Source: an uncultured Collinsella sp.
GTDB lineage: Bacteria; Actinomycetota; Coriobacteriia; Coriobacteriales; Coriobacteriaceae
Reading direction: 5' to 3'
Length of the DNA: 24,423 bases
Assembly (NCBI GenBank): GCA_900545505.1
Contig: UQZC01000003.1
Coordinates: 1-24,423, forward strand
Positions 1-7,505 of the stretch are shown here, piece by piece (position 1 is the stretch's first letter; each line of letters opens with the position of its first letter). The position numbers and the translations under genes are program-made. The notes beneath the pieces are model-generated. The model was not told the DNA's origin. It made no database searches and was given only the letters and a program-made list of their open reading frames with translations.

Positions 1-960
1 CGCTTCTTTGCGTTTGTTGAGGAGCGCGCCGATACCACGTCGCAGACCTTCGTGCGCCTGACGGTGCTCATCCTGGTCACGCTCGTGGCATTCTCGGCTG
101 TCTTTGATCTCGACATCGTGTTGGGTTCTTTTGCCGCCGGCTTTGTCCTGCGCTATATCATCCTCGAGGGCAACCATACGCTCGAGACCAAGCTCGACGG
201 TCTGGCCTACGGTTTTTTGATTCCGGTGTTCTTTACCGTATCGGGCGCAAAGATCGATCTGACGGCCGTGGCGTCGCGCCCGGGTCTGCTCGTGGGCTTT
301 ATCGTGGCGTTGTTGATTATTCGTGCCGTGCCCATTCTTATTTCCATGAGCATTTGTCCTGCGACGCGCGATGTGTCGGCGTATGGTCGCATTACCGTGG
401 CCCTGTACTGCACCACGGCGCTGCCGATCATCGTTGCCGTGACGAGCGTTGCCGTCAACGCGGGCGCGCTGTCGCAAGACGTCGCATCGGTTATGGTCGC
501 CGCCGGCGCCATCACGGTGTTCTTGATGCCGCTGCTCGCGCAGCTCTTCTACCGCGTGGTCGATGCAGCGCCGGTCACCGCCGTGGCAGAGGTTGCCGAG
601 CATCCATCCGATGCGCTCGACATCCTGCGCGCCCACCACGACCTAGCGAGCTTGCTCGCGCGCGAGCATGAGCTGCTGACTTCGCATGGCCATGGTCGCG
701 TATTCGAGGGCCTGCCTACGCTCGATACGATTGCCGAGCGTCTTTCCGCCGAGGCGGCGAGCGGCCACATCGATGCCCGCATCGTGGACGCTGCGCACCT
801 GCTTGCCGATAAGACCTATGGAGACGAGGTCGACCCGTCCGAGCTGACTCCGCGCGAGCGTCGCCGCCTGGAGCGCGCCAAGCTCGCCGTGCGCGAATAC
901 CGCCGCCGCATGTTGGAGCTCTATGCAAGAGAAGAAGCCGAGGACGACGACGGCAAGTAG
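1..960 (+). CDS. Cation/proton antiporter (CPA2/KefB-like), 5'-truncated
   Basis: The frame is open from the first base, so the start lies outside the window and 319 C-terminal residues are visible. The first ~180 residues are strongly hydrophobic and form several membrane helices. They contain a block typical of CPA2 sodium/proton exchangers: a glycine-rich 'LGSFAAGFVL' helix, then 'LDGLAYGFLIPVFF' and a following 'SGAKIDL'. The last ~130 residues are charged, rich in Arg, Glu and Ala, and probably form a helical cytoplasmic tail ending in a DDD cluster. It lacks a recognisable TrkA-N/RCK nucleotide-binding motif. The family exchanges Na+ or K+ for H+ across the cell membrane; the ion here is not determined. 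The gene is followed by a repeat array and a terminator and converges with the dehydrogenase remnant. Confidence 0.8.
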   Translation, partial: RFFAFVEERADTTSQTFVRLTVLILVTLVAFSAVFDLDIVLGSFAAGFVLRYIILEGNHTLETKLDGLAYGFLIPVFFTVSGAKIDLTAVASRPGLLVGFIVALLIIRAVPILISMSICPATRDVSAYGRITVALYCTTALPIIVAVTSVAVNAGALSQDVASVMVAAGAITVFLMPLLAQLFYRVVDAAPVTAVAEVAEHPSDALDILRAHHDLASLLAREHELLTSHGHGRVFEGLPTLDTIAERLSAEAASGHIDARIVDAAHLLADKTYGDEVDPSELTPRERRRLERAKLAVREYRRRMLELYAREEAEDDDGK

Positions 961-974
961 TCGATACTCTCTCG

Positions 975-1208
975 GGGAAGCCGCGTCCCGCTTTGAAGGC
1001 TCGGAACGGGATGTGGTTTCCGAAACGGGGGCCGTTGGGAAACTGTGTCCCGGAATGGGCGCTCAGAGTGGGATGCAGTTTCCGCGAGAGACCCGTTGCG
1101 GAAACGGTATCCCAGAATCGGCGTTCAAAACGGGGCGCTCTTTCCGAAACATGGCCCTGAGGGAAGCTGCGTCCCGGTCTGAGTCGGGACTGCGGGACAC
1201 AGCTTCCC
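975..1208. repeat. Four-unit tandem 62-bp palindromic repeat array
   Basis: Four imperfect inverted repeats lie head to tail with an exact 62-bp period. Left arms of the type GGGAAGCTGCGTCCCG start at 975, 1037, 1099 and 1161. Right arms of the type CGGGATGCAGTTTCC start at 1007, 1069, 1131 and 1193. Arms are 16 nt, loops 16 nt and gaps between units 14 nt. The last unit is almost perfect; the third is the most degenerate. Many arm differences are transitions that keep G-U pairing, which suggests structure is retained in RNA. No coding potential is convincing here. It fills most of the gap between the antiporter and the terminator at 1219. Confidence 0.85.
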
Positions 1209-1218
1209 TTTCAAACAG

Positions 1219-1263
1219 AAGAAGGCGCGCTGCCTGCAGTTGATGCAGACGGCGCGCCTTCTT
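1219..1263. terminator. Bidirectional intrinsic terminator
   Basis: A 12-bp perfect stem (AAGAAGGCGCGC at 1219-1230 with its complement at 1252-1263) closes a loop that can itself pair through CTGCA/TGCAG. A T-rich tail follows on the plus strand, and A-rich sequence before the stem gives T residues on the minus strand. It sits between the convergent antiporter and dehydrogenase genes and can serve both. Confidence 0.8.
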
Positions 1264-1305
1264 TGTTGGACTATGTTGAGGCTGGGAGCTGAGGCTTGTG
1301 GTCCC

Positions 1306-2041
1306 TTAGGAGCGGGCGGCTCCGTCGACGGGGAGCACGGCGCCCGTGACATAGGATGACATGTCGCTCGCTAGGAAAACGAAGGCGTTGGCGATGTCCT
1401 CGGGCTCGCCCATGCGGCCGAGCGGAATAGTGGCGATGATGGGCTTGATGACCTCTTCGGGCAGGTTAGCGACCATGTCGGTCTTAGTCACGCCAGGGGC
1501 AACGGCGTTGACGCGGATGCCCATGGGGGCGAGCTCGCGCGAGAGCGACTGGACCATGCCGTTGACGGCAAACTTGGACGTGGGGTAACCGACGCCGGAA
1601 GGCTGGCCGTACTTGGCGACCATTGAGCTTGTGGTAGTGATGGTGCCGCCGTGGCCGGCCTCGGTCATGATCTTGGCAGCAGCCTGGTGGCCGTTAAAGA
1701 CGGCGACGACGTTGAGGTCCATAACTTTGGCGAACTCCTCGGCTGTATAGTCCAAAAGGGGCGAGCGCTGGGAGATGCCGGCGTTGTTGACGACCGTATC
1801 GAGACCGCCCATGTCGGCTGCAGCCTGGGTAAAGGCCTCGGTCACGGCCTCGAGCGAGGTGAGGTCGCAGGAACGGCCCCAGACCTTGGCGTCGGGATAG
1901 ACGGCTGTCAGCTTCTCAACGGCTGCATCGGCAAGCCCCCGGCGCGTGCCGGGAGCCCTCCTCGATAAAACGGCAGGCGATGGCATAGCCGATACCGCGC
2001 GTGCCTCCGGTGACGATTGCTTTCTTGCCCTCGAGCAACAT
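1306..2041 (-). pseudogene. BaiA-like SDR oxidoreductase, frameshifted by an apparent 14-bp deletion
   Basis: This is a short-chain dehydrogenase/reductase, a family of NAD(P)-dependent oxidoreductases. The start is ATG at 2041-2039 with GGAGG just upstream. The first frame encodes MLLEGKKAIVTGGTRGIGYA (the TGxxxGxG cofactor motif) and ends within about 40 codons. The rest of the protein continues in another frame: GTRRGLADAAVEKL, the NNAG motif, the serine region, the YPTSK (YxxxK) catalytic pair and the C-terminal 'VTGAVLPVDGA'. From memory the sequence resembles BaiA-type 3-alpha-hydroxysteroid dehydrogenases (249 residues). Restoring 14 nt gives a 750-nt gene, also 249 residues. The junction, near 1941-1956, holds a perfect CCCGGC-ACGC-GCCGGG hairpin. 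The catalytic part is intact, so the break is either recent or an assembly error. Substrate is unproven. Confidence 0.75.
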
Positions 2042-2113
2042 GGTGCCTCCATTCTTCGGGGGTGGACGTACGCAGCACAGCGTAGCGGTAGCCGGAATCG
2101 GCCGCGTTTGCAT

Positions 2114-2142
2114 ATCGGTGAACGGTAGCCCGCGTTACCGAT
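2114..2142. promoter_or_regulatory. Inverted repeat upstream of the dehydrogenase, possible operator
   Basis: ATCGGT at 2114-2119 is mirrored by ACCGAT at 2137-2142, and an inner CGGTA/TACCG pair (2123-2127 and 2136-2140) overlaps it. It lies about 75-100 bp upstream of the minus-strand dehydrogenase start, where a regulator site could be. It could equally be an RNA hairpin in the 5' leader. Confidence 0.3.
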
Positions 2143-2194
2143 GAGCGGCTCGCGCAAATGTGCTCTGCCGTTGTGCTTAGGGCAGGAGACAAAA

Positions 2195-2224
2195 GGGCTC
2201 CCGTCCCACATCGGACGGGAGCCC
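2195..2224 (-). terminator. Intrinsic terminator of homoserine dehydrogenase
   Basis: A perfect 12-bp G+C-rich stem (2195-2206 with 2213-2224, loop CACATC) is followed on the minus strand by TTTTGT (complement of 2189-2194). It lies 31 bp past the hom stop codon. Confidence 0.85.
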
Positions 2225-2255
2225 TCAAAGCGCGTATTGCTAGGCGATTGATGAG

Positions 2256-3599
2256 TTAGTTGGCCATGACGCCTTCGGTCCAAGCCTCAACGTCCTCGAT
2301 GCGCAGGACGTTGGCGACCTCGGCCACACAGCCGACGCTGGCAAGCTCGGCCGCGGCAGCCTGGACGTCCTTCTCGAGCGCGCGATGCGTCAGGAAGATG
2401 ACCGAGCAGGCATCGTTAACGCCCGACTTGCCGTCCTCGACCTGGTTGATGAGCGAGATCGAGATGTTGTGCTTGGCAAAGATGTCGACCGTCTCGGACA
2501 GGGCGCCCACGCGGTCGGCGACCTTCAGGCGCACATAGTACTTGGTCTGGAGCTCGTCCATGGGCTTAAAGGCGAGGTTGTGACCATAGGGCTCAATCTC
2601 GGGCAGCGGAGCCACGCCGCGGCTGATCTGCTCGGAGAGCGACAGGATGTCGCCCACGACGGCGCTCGCGGTGGGGAAGGAGCCTGCGCCGGCACCGTAG
2701 AACATGGTCTCACCCACGGCGTCGCCTACCACGTAGACAGCGTTCATGGCGCCGTTGACCTTGGCAAGCATGTGGTCGGCGGGGATCAGCGTGGGATGCA
2801 CACGGACGTCGACGCCGGCGTCGGTGTTGCGGGCGATGCCGAGCAGCTTAATGGTGTAGCCGAGCTCACGGGCCTGGGCGATGTCCTCGGCACCGATGGT
2901 ACGGATACCCTGCTGGTACACATCGTCGGTGGTAACGCGGGTGCCAAAGCCGATGGAAGCGAGGATTGCCGTCTTGCTGGCGGCGTCGAAGCCGTCGACG
3001 TCGGCGGACGGGTCGGCCTCGGCATAGCCCTTTGCCTGGGCGTCGGCGAGCACGTCAGCGTAATCGGCGCCCTCGGCGTCCATGCGCGACAGGATGTAGT
3101 TGGTGGTGCCGTTGAGAATGCCAGCGATGGTCAGGATCTTGTTGCCCACCAGGTCGTGCTCAAGCGTGCTCACAATGGGGATGCCGCCGCCGCAACTGGC
3201 CTCGCACTTAATCTGCACGCCGCACGCGCGCGCCTTCTCGGCGAGCGTCTCGACGTGACGGCCCAGCAGGGCCTTGTTGGCAGAGACGACGTGCTTGCCG
3301 TTCTCGAAGGCGGTGGTGAAGATTTCGGTCGCGGGGTGCTCGCCGCCGATGAGCTCGACGACGATATCGACGGCGGGGTCGGTGACGACGTCGTGCCAGT
3401 CGCTCGTAAAGGCCTCGCGCTCAATACCGGCAGCTTCGGCCTGCTCCCAGGCAAGCGCGCAGGCGCAGGTCAGCTTAAGGTCGATGCCGTAGGCGGCCAG
3501 GTACTCATCGTGGTGGCTCTTGATCAGACGGGCCACGCCGCCGCCGACGGTTCCAAGACCGATGAGGCCGACGTTCACGGTGCGCAGGGGTTCGCTCAT
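2256..3599 (-). CDS. hom: Homoserine dehydrogenase with C-terminal ACT domain
   Basis: The enzyme reduces aspartate-4-semialdehyde to homoserine with NAD(P)H, the branch point to threonine and methionine in the cytoplasm. The 447-residue protein has a Rossmann motif GLIGLGTVGGG at about 11-21, the cofactor-region 'SANKALL', the family block 'GILNGTTNYILSRM' and the catalytic 'EADPSADVDGFDAASK' segment. A C-terminal ACT domain from about residue 365 ('KVADRVGALSETVDIFAKH') suggests feedback inhibition by an amino acid, usually threonine. The ATG at 3599 has a GGAG site about 7 nt upstream, and a strong terminator follows the gene. A TAGAAT -10-like element lies on the minus strand at 3659-3654, with no convincing -35. 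The gene is monocistronic and divergent from the amino-acid importer. Confidence 0.96.
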   Translation of the reverse strand: MSEPLRTVNVGLIGLGTVGGGVARLIKSHHDEYLAAYGIDLKLTCACALAWEQAEAAGIEREAFTSDWHDVVTDPAVDIVVELIGGEHPATEIFTTAFENGKHVVSANKALLGRHVETLAEKARACGVQIKCEASCGGGIPIVSTLEHDLVGNKILTIAGILNGTTNYILSRMDAEGADYADVLADAQAKGYAEADPSADVDGFDAASKTAILASIGFGTRVTTDDVYQQGIRTIGAEDIAQARELGYTIKLLGIARNTDAGVDVRVHPTLIPADHMLAKVNGAMNAVYVVGDAVGETMFYGAGAGSFPTASAVVGDILSLSEQISRGVAPLPEIEPYGHNLAFKPMDELQTKYYVRLKVADRVGALSETVDIFAKHNISISLINQVEDGKSGVNDACSVIFLTHRALEKDVQAAAAELASVGCVAEVANVLRIEDVEAWTEGVMAN

Positions 3600-3717
3600 A
3601 GATAGCTCCTTCGTGCATCTTATGGATGGATTAACCGCTTAAAGGTTGAGTGCATTCTAGCGTGAACCGAGGGCGCGTGCTCGCCAGGCAACAGGAGTCG
3701 CACAAAACGGCACCCCC

Positions 3718-3831
3718 GAAACGCTGCGGAAACATTGGAAACATGCTCGCTACAAACGGAACTCCGTAACAAACTGTCAACGTTTGCACCATAAGGTTTG
3801 CCCTGTACCGCAAGACGGCCGCACCGCGGCC
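3718..3831 (+). promoter_or_regulatory. Upstream region of first importer gene: GAAAC repeats and hairpin
   Basis: GAAAC occurs three times (3718-3722, 3729-3733, 3738-3742), the first two spaced by 6 nt. CGGAAACATT at 3727-3736 is shared exactly with 5078-5087 upstream of the second binding-protein gene. A perfect GGCCGC-ACC-GCGGCC hairpin (3817-3831) lies just before the ribosome-binding site. I see no convincing -35/-10 pair, so this is a candidate control region only. Confidence 0.35.
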
Positions 3832-3849
3832 AGCGAAAAGGGGGACACC

Positions 3850-5016
3850 ATGTTTAGCATCAACAACGTACTTAACCGCAGGAGTTTCTTGGCTGGCGCC
3901 GCGGCGCTCGGTGGCACCGCGGCGCTCGCTGGTTGCTCGTCGGGTGGCTCGGAGGGCGGCTCCGCCGATGACGGCAAGACCTTCAAGATCGGTGTCATCG
4001 GCCCTCTGACCGGCGCCGCGGCAACCTATGGCGTTTCGGCCGAGAAGGGTGCCAAGCTCGCCGCCAAGGATTTCTCGACCAAGGACCTCAAACTCTTGCT
4101 TAAGTCCGAGGATGACGTCGCTGACGGCGAGAAGGCTATCAACGCCTTCAATACCCTGTGTGACTGGGGCATGCAGGCGCTCGTCGGTCCGGTCACCACC
4201 GGTGCTGCCGTCGCTGTCTCGGGCGAGATTGCCGACGACATGCTCATGGTCACGCCCTCGGCCTCGTCTCTCGACGTCACCAAGGATAAGACCACGGTCT
4301 TTCAGGTTTGCTTCACCGATCCCACCATGGGCGCCAGCGCCGCGAAGTTCTTGGCCGAGAAGTACGCGGATGCCAAGATTGCCCTGTTCTACAACTCCGG
4401 CGATACGTACAGCTCGGGTGTTGCCGATGCCTTTGCCGAGCAGGCCAAGGAGTCCAAACTTGATATCGTCGATACCGAGACCTTTAAGGACGATTCCTCC
4501 ACGAGCTTTACCAACCAGCTCACCAAGGCCAAGGAGGCCGGCGCCACGCTCATCTTTGCGCCGATCTACTACACGCCGGCGTCCGTTTTGCTCAAGAACG
4601 CCAAGGACATGGGCTACGACATGACCCTCATGGGTACCGACGGCATGGACGGCCTACTCTCTGTGGAAGGCTTCGATACCTCTCTTGCCGAGGGCGTACT
4701 GCTCATGACCCCGTTTTCGGCTGACGATGAGAAGAATGCCGACTTCGTCAAAGCCTATAAGGATGCCTACGACGAGACACCCAACCAGTTTGCCGCCGAC
4801 GCCTACGATTGCGTCCACGCCATTGTCGAGGCCATCGACAAGGCGGGGATTGACATTACGGCCGACGGTGCCGACATTGCCGGCGACCTTGCCAAGGCCA
4901 TGCGCAAGATCAAGATCGAGGGCCTGACAGGCGAGCTGACGTGGAATGACGAGGGCCAGGTCGAAAAGCCCGCTACGGCCTATGTGATCCAGGACGGCAA
5001 GTACATCGCCGCCTAA
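3850..5016 (+). CDS. livJ: Branched-chain amino acid ABC importer, substrate-binding lipoprotein (copy 1)
   Basis: This is a Leu/Ile/Val-type periplasmic-binding protein (type 1 fold), tethered outside the membrane in Gram-positives, that hands substrate to the LivHM permease. The 388-residue protein starts with a basic twin-arginine-like 'NRRSFLAG', a short hydrophobic stretch and the lipobox LAGC. A Ser/Gly linker follows, then 'FKIGVIGPLTGAAATYG', 'ALVGPVTTGAAVAV' and 'TPSASS', all typical of the family. The ATG at 3850 is chosen because of the GGGGGA ribosome-binding site 4-9 nt upstream; an earlier in-frame ATG at 3784 would place 22 residues before the signal. It is a paralogue of the next gene. 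Substrate specificity (leucine, isoleucine, valine or another amino acid) cannot be read from sequence alone. Confidence 0.9.
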   Translation: MFSINNVLNRRSFLAGAAALGGTAALAGCSSGGSEGGSADDGKTFKIGVIGPLTGAAATYGVSAEKGAKLAAKDFSTKDLKLLLKSEDDVADGEKAINAFNTLCDWGMQALVGPVTTGAAVAVSGEIADDMLMVTPSASSLDVTKDKTTVFQVCFTDPTMGASAAKFLAEKYADAKIALFYNSGDTYSSGVADAFAEQAKESKLDIVDTETFKDDSSTSFTNQLTKAKEAGATLIFAPIYYTPASVLLKNAKDMGYDMTLMGTDGMDGLLSVEGFDTSLAEGVLLMTPFSADDEKNADFVKAYKDAYDETPNQFAADAYDCVHAIVEAIDKAGIDITADGADIAGDLAKAMRKIKIEGLTGELTWNDEGQVEKPATAYVIQDGKYIAA

Positions 5017-5068
5017 GTGCGCATAAAGCGCGACCGGTGAGGCCGTTTTATTCAGGGAAGGGACGCCT

Positions 5069-5095
5069 GTAACAGAACGGAAACATTACTTTCAC
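5069..5095 (+). promoter_or_regulatory. GlnR-box-like half-sites upstream of second binding-protein gene
   Basis: GTAAC, six bases, GAAAC, six bases, TTCAC stand in 11-bp phase. This matches the actinobacterial GlnR pattern gTnAC-n6-GaAAC-n6-gTnAC in three of its four half-sites. It lies at the 5' edge of an A+T-rich 120-bp tract. The match is suggestive only; I cannot tell whether this organism encodes GlnR. Confidence 0.3.
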
Positions 5096-5100
5096 ACAAT

Positions 5101-5266
5101 AAAGTGGCCTTACTGCATAAAGTAATAGAAATACGCAGAATTATGGATAAATGAACAAATCCAAAGAAAAGTTGAAATAATCGCCACTTTCCTTAACTAA
5201 AGCGTCTAGTATTTTGCGAACGCCGAACACGGCGAAGGATGGCCTGTCGGGTAACCGAAACCCGAC
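5101..5266 (+). promoter_or_regulatory. A+T-rich promoter region and hairpin leader of second binding-protein gene
   Basis: AAAGTGGC at 5101-5108 is inverted at 5183-5190. A TAGTAT -10-like hexamer lies at 5207-5212, with no clear -35 at standard distance. Downstream are two hairpins: CGCCG-AACA-CGGCG (5221-5234) and GTCGGGT/ACCCGAC (5246-5266). They end shortly before the GAGAGGAGAG ribosome-binding site, so the mRNA probably starts near 5218 and carries both stems. This suggests the second binding-protein gene has its own promoter. Confidence 0.4.
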
Positions 5267-5287
5267 GAGATTTGAGAGGAGAGCCGC

Positions 5288-6475
5288 ATGTCGAGCCTCA
5301 CCGGTAAGTCATTGAACCCTGTTATGAATCGCAGGAGCGTTATCGCGAGCGCAGCAGGTCTGGGGGCGATGTCCATTCTAGCCGGCTGCTCCTCCAACGG
5401 CGGCGATAGCGGTTCCGCTTCGGGCGACGCTTCGTTTAAGATCGGCACCATCGGCCCGCTGACCGGTGCCAACGCGTCCTACGGCAAGTCCGTTACCCAG
5501 GGTGTCGAGCTTGGCTGCAAGGATTTCTCGACCAAGGAGCTGCCGCTTGCCAGCAAGGCCGAGGATGACCAGGCCGACGGCGAGAAGGCCGTCAACGCCT
5601 TCAACACCCTGCTCGACTGGGGCATGCAGGCCCTCGTCGGCCCGACCACCACGGGTGCGTCGGTTGCCGTTGCCGCCGAGTGCGGTAACGACCCCAAGAC
5701 GTTCATGATCACCCCGTCCGCGTCCTCCGAGGACGTCACCGACGGCAAGGATTGCGTCTTCCAGGTTTGCTTCACCGACCCCAACCAGGGTGTCAACGCT
5801 GCCAAGTTCCTGGCGCAGAAGTATGCGGACGAGAAGTTCGTGCTGTTCTATAACTCCGGCGACGCATATTCTTCGGGCATCGCAGATTCCTTTAAGGCCC
5901 AGGCCGCTGAGTCCAAGCTCGAGATTGTTGACGAGGAGACCTTTAAGGACGACTCCGCCACGAGCTTTACGAACCAGCTGACCAAGGCCAAGCAGGCCGG
6001 CGCCACCATGATCTTTGCGCCGATCTACTACACGCCGGCGTCCGTCCTGCTCAAGAACGCCAAGGACATGGGCTACGACGTCAAGATGATGGGCTGCGAC
6101 GGCATGGACGGCATCCTGGGCGTTGAGGGCTTCGATACCTCTCTTGCTGAGGGTCTGCTGCTCATGACCCCGTTCTCCGCCGACGATGAGAAGAACGCCG
6201 ACTTCGTCAACGCTTACAAGGATAAGTACGGCGATACCCCCGACCAGTTTGCCGCCGACGCCTACGATGGCGTGCACGCGGTGGCCGAGGCCCTCAAGGA
6301 GGCCGGTCTTGGTGTCGACGCCGACCCGACCGAGGCCGCCGAGAAGCTGTCCAAGGCTATGCTCAAGATTACCGTTGACGGTCTGACCGGCAAGCTCACC
6401 TGGAACGATAAGGGCCAGGTCCAGAAGGAGCCCACGGCGTACGTCATCACCGACGGCAAGTACGTACAGGCCTAA
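5288..6475 (+). CDS. livJ: Branched-chain amino acid ABC importer, substrate-binding lipoprotein (copy 2)
   Basis: A 395-residue paralogue of the preceding protein with the same layout. A basic N-terminus with 'NRRSVIAS' leads to a hydrophobic stretch and the lipobox LAGC near residue 34, then 'FKIGTIGPLTGANASYG', 'ALVGPTTTGASVAV' and 'TPSASSEDV'. The ATG at 5288 has AGAGGAGAG just upstream; the internal ATG at 5324 has no ribosome-binding site. The two copies share long, almost identical DNA blocks, for example around 4552-4618 and 6010-6076, which suggests recent duplication or gene conversion. Two hairpins separate it from the permease genes. It probably supplies the same transporter with a second specificity or affinity, as LivJ and LivK do in E. 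coli. Confidence 0.9.
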   Translation: MSSLTGKSLNPVMNRRSVIASAAGLGAMSILAGCSSNGGDSGSASGDASFKIGTIGPLTGANASYGKSVTQGVELGCKDFSTKELPLASKAEDDQADGEKAVNAFNTLLDWGMQALVGPTTTGASVAVAAECGNDPKTFMITPSASSEDVTDGKDCVFQVCFTDPNQGVNAAKFLAQKYADEKFVLFYNSGDAYSSGIADSFKAQAAESKLEIVDEETFKDDSATSFTNQLTKAKQAGATMIFAPIYYTPASVLLKNAKDMGYDVKMMGCDGMDGILGVEGFDTSLAEGLLLMTPFSADDEKNADFVNAYKDKYGDTPDQFAADAYDGVHAVAEALKEAGLGVDADPTEAAEKLSKAMLKITVDGLTGKLTWNDKGQVQKEPTAYVITDGKYVQA

Positions 6476-6507
6476 TTGGCCGCCTTACATAGAGCGGTTT
6501 TGATCCC

Positions 6508-6568
6508 AAGCAGGGGAGGTTTTGGCCTTCCCTGCTTGCTTGGTATCTAGGGACGATGTAACGTCCCT
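6508..6568 (+). terminator. Two intercistronic hairpins, probable attenuator or mRNA-stability element
   Basis: The first stem, AAGCAGGGGAGG (6508-6519) with CCTTCCCTGCTT (6526-6537), has one G-U pair. The second, AGGGACG-ATGTAA-CGTCCCT (6549-6568), is perfect and is followed by GTTTC. Neither has a strong U-run. They lie between the binding-protein gene and livH, where partial termination or 3'-end protection would give more binding protein than permease. Confidence 0.5.
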
Positions 6569-6614
6569 GTTTCATACATCAACTGGAAACCTATTCGAAA
6601 GGGGGATGTGGAAC

Positions 6615-7496
6615 ATGACGGTCTTTATCCAATACCTGGTCAACGGCCTGTCCATGGGCAGCGTCTACGCCATCATCGCGTTGGGCTACACCATGGTCTA
6701 CGGTATCGCCAAGATGCTGAACTTCGCTCACGGCGACGTCATCATGGTCGGTGCCTATGTCTCGTTCTGCGCCACGTCGTATCTCGGCCTCCCGGGCTGG
6801 GTATCTGTAATTCTTTCTTGTGTGGTCTGCACGGTTCTCGGCGTTCTCATTGAGGGTCTGGCCTATAAGCCGCTGCGCCAAGCAGGCCCGCTGGCCGTTC
6901 TGATCACGGCTATCGGCGTGTCTTACTTCCTGCAGAACGCCGCGCAGCTTCTGTGGGGCGCCACGCCCAAGAACTTCACTTCGCTCGTCACCTTCCAGGT
7001 GCCGGAGTTCTTGGCCAAGTTCAACGTAAGCGCCGTCTCGCTCGTCACCATCGTCGCCTGCCTGGTTATCATGGCCGGCCTGATGTTCTTTACAGGTAAG
7101 ACCAAGATGGGCAAGGCCATGCGCGCCGTGTCCGAGGACAAGGCCGCCGCTCAGCTCATGGGCATCAACGTCAACCGCACCATCTCGATGACGTTTGCCA
7201 TCGGCTCCGCCCTTGCCGCCATCGCCGGCGTGCTGCTGTGCTCCTACTCGCCGGTCCTGCAGCCCACGACGGGTGCCATGCCTGGCATCAAGGCCTTCGA
7301 CGCCGCCGTCTTCGGCGGCATCGGCTCCATCCCCGGTGCCTTTGTCGGTGGCATTCTCATCGGCATCATCGAGGCGATGGCGCAGGCTTACATTTCCACG
7401 AGCCTTGCCAACTCCATCGTCTTTGGTGTTTTGATCATCGTCCTGCTCGTCAAGCCTGCCGGCCTCTTGGGCAAGTACGTCCCCGAGAAGGTGTAG
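6615..7496 (+). CDS. livH: Branched-chain amino acid ABC importer, permease LivH
   Basis: One of two membrane subunits of the importer. The 293-residue protein is largely hydrophobic, with about 8 helices. It opens with 'FIQYLVNGLSMGSVYAIIAL' and 'TMVYGIAKMLNFAHGDVIM', the signature N-terminus of LivH. Later come 'RAVSEDKAAAQLMGINVNR', the cytoplasmic loop that contacts the ATPase, and 'FGGIGSIPGAFVGG'. The ATG at 6615 is chosen because AAAGGGGG ends 9 nt upstream; the in-frame ATG at 6606 directly abuts that site. The stop is followed closely by livM. Confidence 0.93.
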   Translation: MTVFIQYLVNGLSMGSVYAIIALGYTMVYGIAKMLNFAHGDVIMVGAYVSFCATSYLGLPGWVSVILSCVVCTVLGVLIEGLAYKPLRQAGPLAVLITAIGVSYFLQNAAQLLWGATPKNFTSLVTFQVPEFLAKFNVSAVSLVTIVACLVIMAGLMFFTGKTKMGKAMRAVSEDKAAAQLMGINVNRTISMTFAIGSALAAIAGVLLCSYSPVLQPTTGAMPGIKAFDAAVFGGIGSIPGAFVGGILIGIIEAMAQAYISTSLANSIVFGVLIIVLLVKPAGLLGKYVPEKV

Positions 7497-7505
7497 GTGA
7501 GCGTT

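Noticed and set aside
975..1208. Possible CRISPR array
   Set aside because: The period is exact, but units are imperfect palindromes with related loops and gaps rather than constant repeats with unique spacers, and no cas gene is near.
923..1243. 106-codon open frame across the repeat array
   Set aside because: It overlaps the antiporter end in another frame and is built from the repeated palindromic units, so its protein is a by-product of the repeats.
2385..3605. 406-codon open frame on the plus strand opposite hom
   Set aside because: Composition is low-complexity (Val, Asp, Gly, His), no motif is seen, and hom on the other strand is certain.
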